Source: Gallaecimonas pentaromativorans (lineage in GTDB: Bacteria; Pseudomonadota; Gammaproteobacteria; Enterobacterales; Gallaecimonadaceae). Taken from it: a stretch of 64,000 nt of DNA. Below, in pieces: positions 1 to 8,690 of the stretch. The translations under genes and the position numbers were made by a program. Position 1 is the stretch's first letter, and each line of letters starts with the position of its first letter. The stretch is from assembly GCF_003751625.1 (NCBI RefSeq), contig NZ_RJUL01000003.1, positions 372,001-436,000 of the forward strand. The letters run 5' to 3'. The notes below the pieces were generated by a model. That model did not search any database. It saw nothing but the letters and a program-made list of their open reading frames with translations, and was not told the DNA's origin.

Positions 1-1
1 C

Positions 2-337
2 CTCCACTGCCAGGTACACACCGCTTTTGAGCTGAGGGCCGCTACCCTTATCCGGCTCTTTGACAAGTTGGACGCCTGGCGAAAGCCCGAGCGGGTCGAA
101 AAGCTGGTGCTGGCCTGCATTGCCGATATCCGCGGCCGCACCGGTTTTGAGCAGCACCCCTACCCCCAGGCCGACTGGGTCAGACGGTGCTTTAATGCGG
201 CAAGAACGGTGGATGTAAAAGCCATAGTGGCGCAGGGCCTCAAAGGCCCTGCGGTAGGTGAGGCGGTAAACCGCGCCCGTATCGAGAAGGTGCAGGCCTT
301 AAAAGACGCCGAGAAACACAAAAAGGCCGATGCCTAA
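2..337 (+). CDS. cca: CCA-adding enzyme, C-terminal part (partial at window start)
   Basis: The frame is open from base 2 and ends with TAA at 335-337, giving the last 111 residues of a multifunctional tRNA nucleotidyltransferase. This enzyme adds or repairs the 3' CCA of tRNAs in the cytoplasm. The visible part matches the C-terminal HD-associated region of gammaproteobacterial Cca: an [11 protein letters not shown] stretch, then [40 protein letters not shown] and a closing arginine/lysine-rich helix. The catalytic domain lies outside the window. The gene converges on uppP and the two coding regions overlap by 39 bases (299-337), so no terminator separates them. The family call rests on recognised sequence; the start cannot be seen. 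Confidence 0.85.
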   Translation, partial: LHCQVHTAFELRAATLIRLFDKLDAWRKPERVEKLVLACIADIRGRTGFEQHPYPQADWVRRCFNAARTVDVKAIVAQGLKGPAVGEAVNRARIEKVQALKDAEKHKKADA

Positions 338-1099
338 GGCCAGGCGATACAGCACGAACGGCAACATACCAAGGCGCGACAAAATCTTTAAAAACCAGTG
401 AATACAGGCCAGGGCGCTGGCAAAGGAAATGGCCGTACCCAGGGCAATTTCATTCCAATCGACCATAGCCCCGGCCTTGACCATCTTCAGGCCCTCGTAG
501 CCACCCGCCATGACGATGACCGGAATGGACATCAAAAACGAAAAGCGCGCCGCCGCCACCCGATTCAGGCCCAGCATCAAGGCGGCGGTCATGGTCACCC
601 CTGAGCGGGAGGTGCCAGGGATCAGCGCCAGCGCCTGGGCAAGGCCGATGAGGATGGCGTCTTTCCAACTGGCCTGATGCTCATCCTTATTGCCCTTGGC
701 CCTGGCATCGCTCCACCACAGCAACAAGCCAAAGAGGATGGTGGTGCTGGCAATCACATAGGCCGAACGGCCGTATTGTTCGATGAGATCTGACGCCAAG
801 AGCCCAAAGGCGCCAGCCGGGATGGTGGCCACGATGATTTGCCAGGCCAGGCGGCTGTCTTGGTCGCGCCGGCCGGTAAAAGACTGCACCCAGGCCACTA
901 GCATGCGGCCCACGTCCTGGCGAAAATACCACACCACCGCCAACAAGGTGCCCACGTGCACCGCCACGTCAAAGCCCACGCCTTGGTCCTGCCAGCCCAG
1001 CAACTGGGACGGCAAAATCAGGTGGGCAGAGGATGAAATGGGCAAAAACTCAGTGAGGCCCTGCAATAACGCCAGGACAATAATTTCAATAAAACTCAA
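299..1099 (-). CDS. uppP: undecaprenyl-diphosphatase (bacitracin resistance)
   Basis: Inner-membrane UppP/BacA of 266 residues, the usual family length. It dephosphorylates undecaprenyl diphosphate to recycle the lipid carrier for peptidoglycan. The family signatures are present: [14 protein letters not shown] near residues 14-27 and the PGTSRSGVT phosphate-binding loop near 160, within a strongly hydrophobic multi-span protein. The start is a TTG at 1097-1099. It is supported by a GAGGAA ribosome-binding site a few bases upstream that lies inside the end of folK, and by alignment of [18 protein letters not shown] with known starts. It is the last gene of folB-folK-uppP and overlaps the convergent end of cca. 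Confidence 0.93.
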   Translation of the reverse strand: MSFIEIIVLALLQGLTEFLPISSSAHLILPSQLLGWQDQGVGFDVAVHVGTLLAVVWYFRQDVGRMLVAWVQSFTGRRDQDSRLAWQIIVATIPAGAFGLLASDLIEQYGRSAYVIASTTILFGLLLWWSDARAKGNKDEHQASWKDAILIGLAQALALIPGTSRSGVTMTAALMLGLNRVAAARFSFLMSIPVIVMAGGYEGLKMVKAGAMVDWNEIALGTAISFASALACIHWFLKILSRLGMLPFVLYRLALGIGLFVFLGVF

Positions 1100-1102
1100 G
1101 AC

Positions 1103-1585
1103 TTATTCCTCGAATGGCACTTTCCACAGGGGTTGGTTCTTGTCGAACCCCTGCCATAGGCTCTTGTAGCTGTGATTGGTTCCCGGCAAGCTTTCATCCG
1201 GTACCAGTTCGGCCAGGGGCCAGAGCACAAAGGCGAGTTTGAGGATATCGGGCCTTGGCAGCACGGTGGGTTCCAAGCAAACCCGGTCGCCGAAGGTCAA
1301 AAGGTCGATATCCAGGGTGCGGGGGGCGTATTTCTTGGCGTTCTCGGGGCGGCCGTGGGCAAATTCCACGTCTTTTATCCAGGCCAGCACGGCCTCTACT
1401 GGCCAGTCGGTCCAGGCCTTTACTGCCATGTTCAAAAAATTGGTGCCGTTAAACCCCACCGGCTCGGCCTCGAACACCGGCGAGCACTGAATATCGCCAA
1501 AGGCATCGCGCAGGGCCTTGAGCCCGGCCCGCAAATGCAGCTCCGGGGTGACATTGGAGCCGAGACTAAAGAGCATCGGCGTCAT
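1103..1585 (-). CDS. folK: 6-hydroxymethyl-7,8-dihydropterin pyrophosphokinase
   Basis: HPPK of 160 residues. It transfers pyrophosphate from ATP to 6-hydroxymethyl-dihydropterin in folate synthesis. The sequence begins MTPMLFSLGSNVTPE, the typical glycine-containing start of the family. It carries GRPENAKKYAPRTLDIDLL (near 78-96), which includes the Asp-Ile-Asp pair that binds magnesium, and the LPRPDILKLAFVLWPLAEL segment that closes the active site. Its start overlaps the end of folB by four bases (ATGA), indicating translational coupling. uppP follows three bases after its stop. The set is one short folate/cell-wall operon on the minus strand. Confidence 0.95.
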   Translation of the reverse strand: MTPMLFSLGSNVTPELHLRAGLKALRDAFGDIQCSPVFEAEPVGFNGTNFLNMAVKAWTDWPVEAVLAWIKDVEFAHGRPENAKKYAPRTLDIDLLTFGDRVCLEPTVLPRPDILKLAFVLWPLAELVPDESLPGTNHSYKSLWQGFDKNQPLWKVPFEE

Positions 1586-1935
1586 GCGCGGCGCTCGATG
1601 ATCAGCCCCACATTGCGGGCATTGGGCACGGCGCCGGGTTTGGAGAGCTTCATCTTCAGCCAGCTGACGCCAAATTGGCTCAGCAACTGCTCGGCGATGC
1701 GCTCGGCCAGGGTCTCAATCAGTTCGAATTGGTGGGTTTCGGCAAATTGGCTAATAAAAGCGCTGATTTTCCCGTAACATAAGGCCTGACCGTAGTCATC
1801 GCCCCTGGCCGCGGCCTGAATGTCGGTAGCCAGTTCCAAGTCAAACACCAGCTTGCGCTTGTGGGTCTTTTCCCAGTCGAAAATACCAATGACGGCATAG
1901 ACTTCCAGGCCTTCTATAAAAATGCGATCGGTCAC
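1582..1935 (-). CDS. folB: dihydroneopterin aldolase
   Basis: FolB of 117 residues. It converts 7,8-dihydroneopterin to 6-hydroxymethyl-dihydropterin and glycolaldehyde, the substrate of the folK product next door. The pattern MTDRIFIEGLEVYAVIGIFDWEKTHKR is typical, with the E-R-K segment and a C-terminal region (ETLAERIAEQLL, WLKMKLSKPGAVPNARNVGLIIER) containing the catalytic lysine. The start is a GTG at 1933-1935 with only a weak ribosome-binding site. It is the first gene of the minus-strand folB-folK-uppP unit and is divergent from plsY, with about 108 bases between the starts. Confidence 0.94.
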   Translation of the reverse strand: MTDRIFIEGLEVYAVIGIFDWEKTHKRKLVFDLELATDIQAAARGDDYGQALCYGKISAFISQFAETHQFELIETLAERIAEQLLSQFGVSWLKMKLSKPGAVPNARNVGLIIERRA

Positions 1936-2043
1936 AGGTCGGTTCTCGTTTAGGTGCCAGCCCTGTTAAGCTTTGGGCCTGCTGGTGTGACAACGGCAGC
2001 CGAGTTTACCTTATCGATTAAACGGAAAAAACTAAGCCCTATC

Positions 2044-2646
2044 ATGATAGCCACTGCCGTACTGATGACCCTGCTTGCCTACCTGATGGGATCAGTCTCC
2101 AGTGCCGTGATCGTTTGCCGCCTCTTTGCCCTACCCGACCCGCGCCAGCACGGCTCCGGCAACCCCGGCGCCACCAATGTGTTGCGCCTGGGCGGCAAAG
2201 GCGCTGCCGCCATGGTGCTGGTAAGCGATGTGCTCAAGGGCACTATTCCGGTGTGGACCAGTTATTTCCTGGGTATCGAGGCCATCTGGCTAGGGGTTAT
2301 CGCCATTGCCGCCTGCCTTGGCCATATCTTCCCCATTTTCTTTCATTTTCGTGGCGGTAAAGGCGTGGCAACCGCCTTTGGCGCCATGCTGCCCATTGGC
2401 TTGAGCCTCGCCGGGCTGCAAATTCTCACTTGGCTGCTGCTGGTGATTTTGACGCGGCTCTCTTCCCTGGCGGCCATTCTCACCGCCGGGCTGTCGCCGC
2501 TCTTTACCTGGTTTATCAAGCCAGCCTATGTGATCCCGGTGGCCATGTTGTCGCTGCTGATTATCATCCGCCACAAGGACAACCTGCGCCGCTTGTGGAA
2601 CGGCACCGAGCCCAAGATGAAGTTTCGCCGCTCCAAGCCCCAATAA
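2044..2646 (+). CDS. plsY: acyl-phosphate:glycerol-3-phosphate acyltransferase
   Basis: PlsY of 200 residues, an inner-membrane enzyme that acylates glycerol 3-phosphate from acyl phosphate as the first step of phospholipid synthesis. Family motifs are visible: [12 protein letters not shown] near residues 37-48, the H-I-F...[10 protein letters not shown] block near 100-115, and several hydrophobic helices. The frame is open further upstream to 1954, but the ATG at 2044 gives [21 protein letters not shown], the normal N-terminal first helix with its serine motif, so that start is used. It is divergent from folB, the usual gammaproteobacterial neighbour, and convergent with tsaD across a bidirectional terminator. 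Confidence 0.93.
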   Translation: MIATAVLMTLLAYLMGSVSSAVIVCRLFALPDPRQHGSGNPGATNVLRLGGKGAAAMVLVSDVLKGTIPVWTSYFLGIEAIWLGVIAIAACLGHIFPIFFHFRGGKGVATAFGAMLPIGLSLAGLQILTWLLLVILTRLSSLAAILTAGLSPLFTWFIKPAYVIPVAMLSLLIIIRHKDNLRRLWNGTEPKMKFRRSKPQ

Positions 2647-2667
2647 AGGTAAAAAGTGAGGAATAAC

Positions 2668-2693
2668 AAAAGGCGGCCTGAGCCGCCTTTTTT
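2668..2693. terminator. bidirectional terminator between plsY and tsaD
   Basis: The inverted repeat AGGCGGC-CTGA-GCCGCCT is flanked by A's on the left and six T's on the right, so it can end both convergent transcripts. The tsaD stop codon lies in the T-run. Confidence 0.9.
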
Positions 2694-3708
2694 AGTCGAT
2701 GCTCGCCAGGGACTCGAGGGACCAGCGCGGCTGGGCTTTTACCCCCAATTCACGGCTGCCTTCTTTGGCCAGGCGCAGGGCACCTGCTAGCGCGATCATG
2801 GCGCCGTTGTCGGTGCAGAACTCGGGGCGGGCGTAAAACACCTCACCTTTTCTGCCAGCCATCAGCTTTTCCAGGGCGGCGCGCAGGCGCTTATTGGCAC
2901 TGACACCACCGGCGATAACGATGCGGTTATAGCCGGTTTCCTTGAGCGCGCGGCGGCATTTGATAACCAGGGTATCCACCACCGCTTCTTCAAAGGCGCG
3001 GGCGATATCGGCCTGGGTCTGCGCGTCGTCCCCTTCGCTGCGAATAACATTAGCGGCGGCAGTTTTAAGGCCGGAGAAGCTAAAATCCAGGCCCGGCCTG
3101 TCGGTCATGGGCCGCGGAAAGGTAAAGCGCTCAGGATTGCCTTTTTCAGCCAGCATCGCCAAACGCGGGCCGCCGGGGTAATCAAGGCCCAAGAGCTTGG
3201 CGGTTTTATCAAAGGCTTCACCGGCAGCGTCATCGATAGACTCGCCAAGGATGCGGTATTTACCTATGCCCTCTACCGCCACCAACTGGGTGTGGCCACC
3301 GGAGACCAGCAACGCCACAAAAGGAAATTCGGGCGGGCGCTCTTCAAGCATGGGCGCCAGCAGGTGCCCTTCCATGTGGTGTACGCCAATGGCCGGAATG
3401 TTCCAGCCGTAAGCCAGGCTTTTACCTATGGTGGCCCCTACCAGCAAGGCGCCAACCAGCCCTGGGCCAGCGGTGTAAGCCACGCCGTCGAGGTCTTCAC
3501 CGTTAAGCCCCACCTCGTGCAGCGCTTCTTTTATCAGTGGCAGGGTTTTACGCACATGGTCGCGAGACGCCAGCTCAGGCACCACACCGCCGTAATCGGC
3601 GTGCAGCTTTACCTGGCTATAGAGCCGGTGGGCCAGCAAGCCTTGCTCGGTGTCGTAGATGGCAATGCCGGTTTCGTCACAGGAGGTTTCGATACCTAAA
3701 ACGCGCAT
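2692..3708 (-). CDS. tsaD: tRNA N6-adenosine threonylcarbamoyltransferase
   Basis: TsaD (Gcp/YgjD) of 338 residues. It transfers the threonylcarbamoyl group to A37 of ANN-decoding tRNAs, working with TsaB, TsaC and TsaE. The N-terminus [19 protein letters not shown] is diagnostic. The iron-binding HHMEGH motif is near residues 110-115, SGGHTQLV is near 136, and the ASKH-fold glycine motif [12 protein letters not shown] is near 269. An in-frame codon at 3726 would add six residues (MVARLP), but the ATG at 3706-3708 matches the conserved start. It is divergent from rpsU, as in other gammaproteobacteria. tRNA-Ile2 in this window would itself be an ANN-decoding substrate. Confidence 0.95.
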   Translation of the reverse strand: MRVLGIETSCDETGIAIYDTEQGLLAHRLYSQVKLHADYGGVVPELASRDHVRKTLPLIKEALHEVGLNGEDLDGVAYTAGPGLVGALLVGATIGKSLAYGWNIPAIGVHHMEGHLLAPMLEERPPEFPFVALLVSGGHTQLVAVEGIGKYRILGESIDDAAGEAFDKTAKLLGLDYPGGPRLAMLAEKGNPERFTFPRPMTDRPGLDFSFSGLKTAAANVIRSEGDDAQTQADIARAFEEAVVDTLVIKCRRALKETGYNRIVIAGGVSANKRLRAALEKLMAGRKGEVFYARPEFCTDNGAMIALAGALRLAKEGSRELGVKAQPRWSLESLASID

Positions 3709-3787
3709 GGGGAGCCTCGCAACCACAGGGGGCCGCTATCTTACCCATAGCCAGACCCCATCTCCACCTTTATGGTGACATATCGGC

Positions 3788-3817
3788 TTTACATTGCCCT
3801 TTGGGCTACGTTAGAAT
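3788..3817 (+). promoter_or_regulatory. candidate sigma-70 promoter of the rpsU-yqeY-dnaG-rpoD operon
   Basis: TTTACA (3788-3793), an 18-base spacer and TAGAAT (3812-3817) lie in the tsaD-rpsU gap in the correct direction. Five of six bases match at each hexamer. The leader would be about 65 bases. This is a motif match only. Confidence 0.5.
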
Positions 3818-3839
3818 TCCGCACCATTTTTAGTCATAT

Positions 3840-3859
3840 GTGGTCATTTTGCAGACCAC
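3840..3859 (+). promoter_or_regulatory. small hairpin in the rpsU leader
   Basis: GTGGTC (3840-3845) and GACCAC (3854-3859) form a perfect six-base stem with an eight-base loop about 30 bases upstream of the rpsU start. It has no T-run, so it is not a terminator. Its role is unknown. Confidence 0.35.
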
Positions 3860-3883
3860 CTAACCGTATAACCCCTGAGGTGA

Positions 3884-4105
<222 letters not shown>

Positions 4106-4129
4106 TTCGTTCAGGCATCCGGAGCCGTT

Positions 4130-4576
4130 ATGAGTCTCAGAGAGCAACTCACCGACGCGCAAAAAGATGCTATGCGTGCCAAGGACAAACCGCGCCTTGG
4201 CACGTTGCGCCTCGCCCTTTCCGCCATTAAACAGGTAGAAGTGGATGAGCGTCGCGAACTGAGTGACGACGATATCATTGCCATCATCACCAAGATGATT
4301 AAGCAACGCCGTGACTCCATCTCCCAGTATGAAGCTGCAGGCCGCCAAGAACTGGCCGATGCCGAAGCTGGCGAGATAACAGTTCTGCAGGATTTCCTGC
4401 CTAAGCAGCTCAGCAGCGACGAAGTCGCCGCGCTGATTGACCAAGCCATCAGCGAAACCGGTGCCAACGGCCCGGCGGACATGGGCAAGGTCATGGGGTG
4501 GCTCAAGCCCAAGCTGCAAGGCCGTGCCGAGATGGGCCCCATCAGCGGCCAGGTCAAGGCCAAATTAAGCGCCTGA
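4130..4576 (+). CDS. yqeY: GatB/YqeY domain protein
   Basis: A 148-residue YqeY-family protein (MSLREQLTDAQKDAMRAKDKPRLGTLRLALSAIK at the start). It resembles the C-terminal tail domain of the GatB amidotransferase subunit, a helical domain thought to contact tRNA. It stands alone here, as in many bacteria, and its cellular role is not established. The conserved C-terminal part ADMGKVMGWLKPKLQGRAEMG is present. It lies 24 bases after rpsU and upstream of a hairpin and dnaG, so it belongs to the same operon. E. coli lacks this insertion between rpsU and dnaG. Confidence 0.9.
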   Translation: MSLREQLTDAQKDAMRAKDKPRLGTLRLALSAIKQVEVDERRELSDDDIIAIITKMIKQRRDSISQYEAAGRQELADAEAGEITVLQDFLPKQLSSDEVAALIDQAISETGANGPADMGKVMGWLKPKLQGRAEMGPISGQVKAKLSA

Positions 4577-4587
4577 CAATTCTGATA

Positions 4588-4614
4588 CGGGTGATAGGAT
4601 AACTCCTTCACCCG
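4588..4614 (+). promoter_or_regulatory. hairpin between yqeY and dnaG, possible attenuator or processing site
   Basis: CGGGTGA (4588-4594) pairs with TCACCCG (4608-4614), and inside it AGGA (4596-4599) pairs with TCCT (4604-4607). The stem is eleven base pairs with one bulged T and a four-base loop. A run TTATTTTT follows only about seven bases later. In E. coli the rpsU-dnaG gap holds a partial terminator that lowers primase output; a similar role here is inference. Confidence 0.5.
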
Positions 4615-4645
4615 ATCCCTTATTTTTCGCGCTGGCTGGAGCATC

Positions 4646-6397
4646 ATGGCTGGAACCATTCCCCGTGATTTCATCGACGATCTGTTGGCCAGAACCGACA
4701 TCGTTGAGCTAGTCAGTAGCCGCGTCAAACTCAAGAAAGCCGGTAAGAACTACAGCGCTTGCTGCCCTTTTCACAGCGAAAAGACGCCGTCTTTCTCGGT
4801 CAGCCCGCAAAAACAGTTTTATTACTGTTTTGGCTGCGGTGCCAAAGGCGATGCCATCAAGTTTGTCGAAGAGTTCGACCGCATCAACTTTGCCGAAGCC
4901 GTCGAAGAGCTGGCCGCCATGCACGGCCTGGAAGTGCCCCGCGAAGCCCAGGGCCCGCAGCGTAATGCCAAGGCCCAGGAGCGCCGGGAAGATGCCTACG
5001 CCCTGATGCAAAGCATCCAGCACCAGTATTACCAGAATTTAAAAGAGCACCCGGCGGCAGTGGATTACCTCAAGGGCCGCGGTTTGTCGGGAGATATCGT
5101 CAAGCAGTTCGGTATCGGCTTTGTGCCCGACGAATGGGACAGCGTCCTGAAAAAGTTCGGCACCAGCTTTGAGCGCCAACAGCTGCTGATGGACACCGGC
5201 ATGCTGGTGCAAAACGACAGCGGCCGCCGTTATGACCGCTTTCGTGACCGGGTCATGTTCCCCATTCGTGACCGCCGCGGCCGTACCATCGCCTTTGGTG
5301 GCCGGGTGCTGGGAGACGGCACCCCAAAATACTTAAACTCGCCGGAAACCCGTATCTACCACAAGGGCTCCGAGCTGTACGGCCTGTATGAAGCCCGCCA
5401 GGCGAACCGCGATTTGGAGCGGTTGGTGGTGGTGGAAGGTTATATGGACGTGGTGGCGCTGTTTCAGGCTGGCATCACCTATGCGGTGGCAAGCCTTGGC
5501 ACCTCCACCACCAGCGACCAGCTCGAACTGCTGTTTCGCTCCAGCCCAGAAGTGATTTGCTGTTACGACGGTGACCGCGCTGGCCGCGAGGCGGCCTGGC
5601 GCGCCATGGAAAACGCCCTGCCGCTGCTGCGCGACGGCCGCACCTTGAAGTTTATTTTCTTGGCCGATGGCGAAGATCCCGACTCCATGGTGCGAAAAGA
5701 AGGCAAAGCCGCCTTTGAAGCGGCCTTGGCCGGTGCCCTGCCCTTGTCGCAGTTTCTGTTTCAGGAGTTGGAAAAAAGCATCGACATGAGCAGCCCTGAC
5801 AGCCGCTCGCGCTTGGCAGAAAAGGCAGTGCCGCTACTCGATAGGCTGCCAGACTCGGTCTATCGGGTGATGCTGCGTGAAAACCTGGCCAAGCGCCTGG
5901 GGGTAGCCGAGGAACAATTAGAACGTTTTGTGGCCAAAACCCCTGCCAACGCGGCCGGGGCCGCCAACAAAGCCAGAGGCAAGGCTGGAAGGCCGCCACT
6001 GATGCGGCTGACCATCGCCATTTTGGTGCAACACCCGGCCTTGGCCAACGATTTACCTGATATGGATTTTCGTGCATTACGTCTGCCCGGGGCAGAGGTA
6101 TTGGACGAAGCGGTGCGGGTTATAAAGGAAGGCAGTATCCCAACAACGGGTCAATTACTGCGCAGGCTTGAAAATAGCCAACATGCCCCCATCTATAACA
6201 AGCTGGCAGAACTTGACCTTTCTGCCGTCGAAGACAATCTGGCCCCGGAACTACTTGGCGCCGTTGAGCGCCTATTGAACGAATCGCTTGAGATTCGCTA
6301 CCAAGAGCTTGTTGCCAAGCAAGACAGGAAACAGGCTACAGAAGAAGAAATTCAAGAACTTATGGCATTGATTTCGGCGAAGGCCGGGATTGATTGA
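4646..6397 (+). CDS. dnaG: DNA primase
   Basis: DnaG of 583 residues, the replication primase that makes RNA primers at the fork and is recruited by DnaB. The CHC2 zinc finger is visible with C40, H43, C61 and C64. The TOPRIM core follows, with VVEGYMDVVALFQAG near 260 and CYDGDRAGREAAW near 305, which hold the metal-binding acidic residues. The C-terminal third (about 430-583) is the helicase-binding domain. A GGAG ribosome-binding site precedes the ATG. It is third in the operon, behind a hairpin that may reduce its expression relative to rpsU. Confidence 0.97.
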   Translation: MAGTIPRDFIDDLLARTDIVELVSSRVKLKKAGKNYSACCPFHSEKTPSFSVSPQKQFYYCFGCGAKGDAIKFVEEFDRINFAEAVEELAAMHGLEVPREAQGPQRNAKAQERREDAYALMQSIQHQYYQNLKEHPAAVDYLKGRGLSGDIVKQFGIGFVPDEWDSVLKKFGTSFERQQLLMDTGMLVQNDSGRRYDRFRDRVMFPIRDRRGRTIAFGGRVLGDGTPKYLNSPETRIYHKGSELYGLYEARQANRDLERLVVVEGYMDVVALFQAGITYAVASLGTSTTSDQLELLFRSSPEVICCYDGDRAGREAAWRAMENALPLLRDGRTLKFIFLADGEDPDSMVRKEGKAAFEAALAGALPLSQFLFQELEKSIDMSSPDSRSRLAEKAVPLLDRLPDSVYRVMLRENLAKRLGVAEEQLERFVAKTPANAAGAANKARGKAGRPPLMRLTIAILVQHPALANDLPDMDFRALRLPGAEVLDEAVRVIKEGSIPTTGQLLRRLENSQHAPIYNKLAELDLSAVEDNLAPELLGAVERLLNESLEIRYQELVAKQDRKQATEEEIQELMALISAKAGID

Positions 6398-6424
6398 CAC
6401 ACAGACTGTGCTAGCAGTGAGCAG

Positions 6425-6446
6425 TACGACTCGCTATACTGTCGTA
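6425..6446 (+). promoter_or_regulatory. inverted repeat around a -10-like hexamer upstream of rpoD
   Basis: TACGAC (6425-6430) and GTCGTA (6441-6446) are perfect six-base arms around ten bases that contain TATACT (6435-6440). A TTGACA-like hexamer lies further upstream (6394-6399) at a poor distance. It may be an internal rpoD promoter with an operator, or an RNA processing hairpin. Confidence 0.35.
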
Positions 6447-6489
6447 TTCACTTTTTGGCATGGCTATTCAACCTGAGCGGATGATGTCT

Positions 6490-8325
6490 ATGGAGCAAAC
6501 CCCACAGTCGCAGCTTAAACTTCTGGTCGCTAAAGGTAAAGAACAGGGCTACCTGACTTATGCCGAAGTGAACGACCATCTGCCGGACGACATCGTCGAT
6601 TCCGATCAGATAGAAGACATCATACAGATGATCAATGACATGGGTATCCAGGTGTTCGAAAGCGCACCTGACGCCGATACCCTGATGATGTCTGAAGATT
6701 CTACCGACGAAGATGCCGTCGAAGCTGCTGCCCAAGCTCTGGCCACCGTTGAAAGCGAACTGGGCCGCACTACCGACCCGGTGCGCATGTATATGCGCGA
6801 AATGGGTACCGTTGAACTGCTGACCCGTGAAGGCGAAATCGACATCGCCAAGCGTATCGAAGATGGTATCAACCAGGTACAGAGCTCCGTTGCCGAATAC
6901 CCTGAAGCCATCACCTACCTGCTCGATCAATACGACCGAGTAGAAGCAGGCGAAGCGCGTCTGTCCGACATTATTGCCGGCTTCATCGATCCTAACGCTG
7001 TTGAAGATGCGGCACCGACCGCGACCCATGTCGGTTCTGAACTGACTCAGGATCAGCAGAACGAAGAGGAAGACGACGAGGAAGAAGAAGAGGACAACTC
7101 CGAGGACGACAACAGCCTCGACCCGGAGCTGGCCCGTGAAAAATTCGCCGCATTGCGCGCCCAGTACGAGACCGCCCGTGTTGCCATCAAGGCCAAGGGC
7201 CGTGCTTCTGACGAAGCCCGAGACGAAGTACTGAAACTGGCGGAGATCTTCAAAGAATTCCGTCTGGTGCCCAAGCAGTTTGACCGTCTGGTTGCCGAGA
7301 TGCGCGACATGATGGACCGCGTCCGTACTCAGGAGCGGTTGATCATGAAACTGGCGGTGGACGATTCCAAAATGCCCCGCAAGGTGTTTATCAAAACCTT
7401 CCCGGGCAACGAGTCCAACATGGGCTGGCTGGACGGCCACCTGGAAGCGGCCAAGCCGTATTCCGACACCATGAAAGCCATCGAAGAAGATCTGCGCCGC
7501 TGCGTACAGAAGCTGCAACAGATCGAGCAGGAAACCGGCCTGACCATCGAGTCCATCAAGGACATCAACCGCCGCATGAGCATTGGCGAAGCCAAAGCCC
7601 GTCGTGCCAAGAAAGAGATGGTGGAAGCCAACTTGCGTCTGGTTATTTCTATCGCCAAGAAATACACCAACCGCGGCCTACAATTCCTGGATCTCATTCA
7701 GGAAGGCAACATCGGCCTGATGAAGGCGGTGGACAAGTTCGAATACCGTCGCGGCTACAAGTTCTCAACCTACGCCACTTGGTGGATCCGTCAGGCCATT
7801 ACCCGCTCCATCGCGGACCAGGCCCGCACCATCCGTATCCCGGTGCACATGATTGAGACCATTAACAAGCTCAACCGTATTTCCCGCCAAATGCTGCAGG
7901 AAATGGGCCGCGAGCCCACCCCGGAAGAGCTGGCCATTCGCATGGCTATGCCGGAAGACAAAATCCGCAAGGTGCTGAAGATCGCCAAAGAGCCGATCTC
8001 CATGGAAACTCCCATCGGTGACGATGAAGATTCGCATCTGGGGGATTTCATCGAGGACAACACCCTCGAGCTGCCGGCGGACGCGGCCACCAGCGAAAGC
8101 CTCAAGTTTGCCACTCAGGAAGTGCTGTCCAGCCTCACCCCCCGTGAAGCCAAGGTACTGCGCATGCGGTTCGGTATCGATATGAACACCGACCACACCC
8201 TGGAAGAAGTGGGCAAGCAGTTTGACGTTACCCGTGAGCGTATCCGTCAAATCGAGGCCAAGGCCCTGCGTAAACTGCGCCACCCTTCTCGCTCCGAGAT
8301 TTTGCGCAGCTTCCTCGACGAATAA
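6490..8325 (+). CDS. rpoD: RNA polymerase sigma-70 factor, housekeeping
   Basis: RpoD of 611 residues (E. coli 613). It directs core RNA polymerase to -35/-10 promoters. An in-frame ATG at 6460 would add ten residues, but [31 protein letters not shown] from 6490 matches the conserved region 1.1 start. An acidic non-conserved segment lies near residues 190-215. Region 2 ([17 protein letters not shown]), region 3, and region 4.2 ([20 protein letters not shown]) follow in order. It is last in the operon, ahead of a strong terminator. Long open frames on the opposite strand here are shadows of codon bias. Confidence 0.98.
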   Translation: MEQTPQSQLKLLVAKGKEQGYLTYAEVNDHLPDDIVDSDQIEDIIQMINDMGIQVFESAPDADTLMMSEDSTDEDAVEAAAQALATVESELGRTTDPVRMYMREMGTVELLTREGEIDIAKRIEDGINQVQSSVAEYPEAITYLLDQYDRVEAGEARLSDIIAGFIDPNAVEDAAPTATHVGSELTQDQQNEEEDDEEEEEDNSEDDNSLDPELAREKFAALRAQYETARVAIKAKGRASDEARDEVLKLAEIFKEFRLVPKQFDRLVAEMRDMMDRVRTQERLIMKLAVDDSKMPRKVFIKTFPGNESNMGWLDGHLEAAKPYSDTMKAIEEDLRRCVQKLQQIEQETGLTIESIKDINRRMSIGEAKARRAKKEMVEANLRLVISIAKKYTNRGLQFLDLIQEGNIGLMKAVDKFEYRRGYKFSTYATWWIRQAITRSIADQARTIRIPVHMIETINKLNRISRQMLQEMGREPTPEELAIRMAMPEDKIRKVLKIAKEPISMETPIGDDEDSHLGDFIEDNTLELPADAATSESLKFATQEVLSSLTPREAKVLRMRFGIDMNTDHTLEEVGKQFDVTRERIRQIEAKALRKLRHPSRSEILRSFLDE

Positions 8326-8339
8326 GCTCAGCGCTTAAC

Positions 8340-8368
8340 AAAAACGGCACCCTAGGGTGCCGTTTTTT
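8340..8368. terminator. bidirectional terminator after rpoD
   Basis: CGGCACCC-TA-GGGTGCCG lies between an A-run and six T's. It ends the rpoD operon and, on the minus strand, the lysO-cupin unit, whose stop codon lies in the T-run. Confidence 0.9.
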
Positions 8369-8690
8369 ATGGCAGGTAAAACACCGCCAACCAGATGGTG
8401 GGGGCGTCAGGGCAGGTCCAGTTCACCCTATGCTTGCAACCGGGCGGTAGCTCGATATAGTCGCCCGCCCCCAATCTCACGGCGCTGCCGTTTTCAAACC
8501 CCAGCTCCGCCTCGCCTGCCAGCACCAACACCCATTCCCCTTCGCTTTGCTCGTACCAAAAGCCGTCCGGCGAGCTTTGGCCGTGGGAGACAATACGCTC
8601 GACGCGCATATCGCTGCGCCTTAGCAGGGTTTCAAAGACTTCGCCGTCAAAGGCATCGGGCAGCGGCGTAAACAGGTTAGCTTTATTCAT
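8367..8690 (-). CDS. cupin-domain protein coupled to lysO
   Basis: A 107-residue single-cupin protein beginning MNKANLFTPLPDAFDGEVFE. The cupin barrel is seen in the GEWVLVLAGEAELGFENG segment, LGAGDYIELPPGCKHRVNW and a final hydrophobic strand, with His and Glu in metal-site positions. Small cupins of this kind bind a metal or small ligand, and many have no known reaction. The ATG at 8688-8690 overlaps the lysO stop by four bases (ATGA), so the two genes are translationally coupled. The frame is open further upstream inside lysO, but that part looks non-coding. Function is unassigned. Confidence 0.8.
   Translation of the reverse strand: MNKANLFTPLPDAFDGEVFETLLRRSDMRVERIVSHGQSSPDGFWYEQSEGEWVLVLAGEAELGFENGSAVRLGAGDYIELPPGCKHRVNWTCPDAPTIWLAVFYLP

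Noticed and set aside
6394-6422. TTGACA at 6394-6399 as -35 of an rpoD promoter
   Set aside because: No acceptable -10 lies 16-18 bases downstream; TATACT at 6435 is too far away.
6448-7518. 356-codon open frame antisense to rpoD
   Set aside because: It lies opposite the strongly conserved RpoD coding region, has no family resemblance, and mirrors the codon bias of the real gene.
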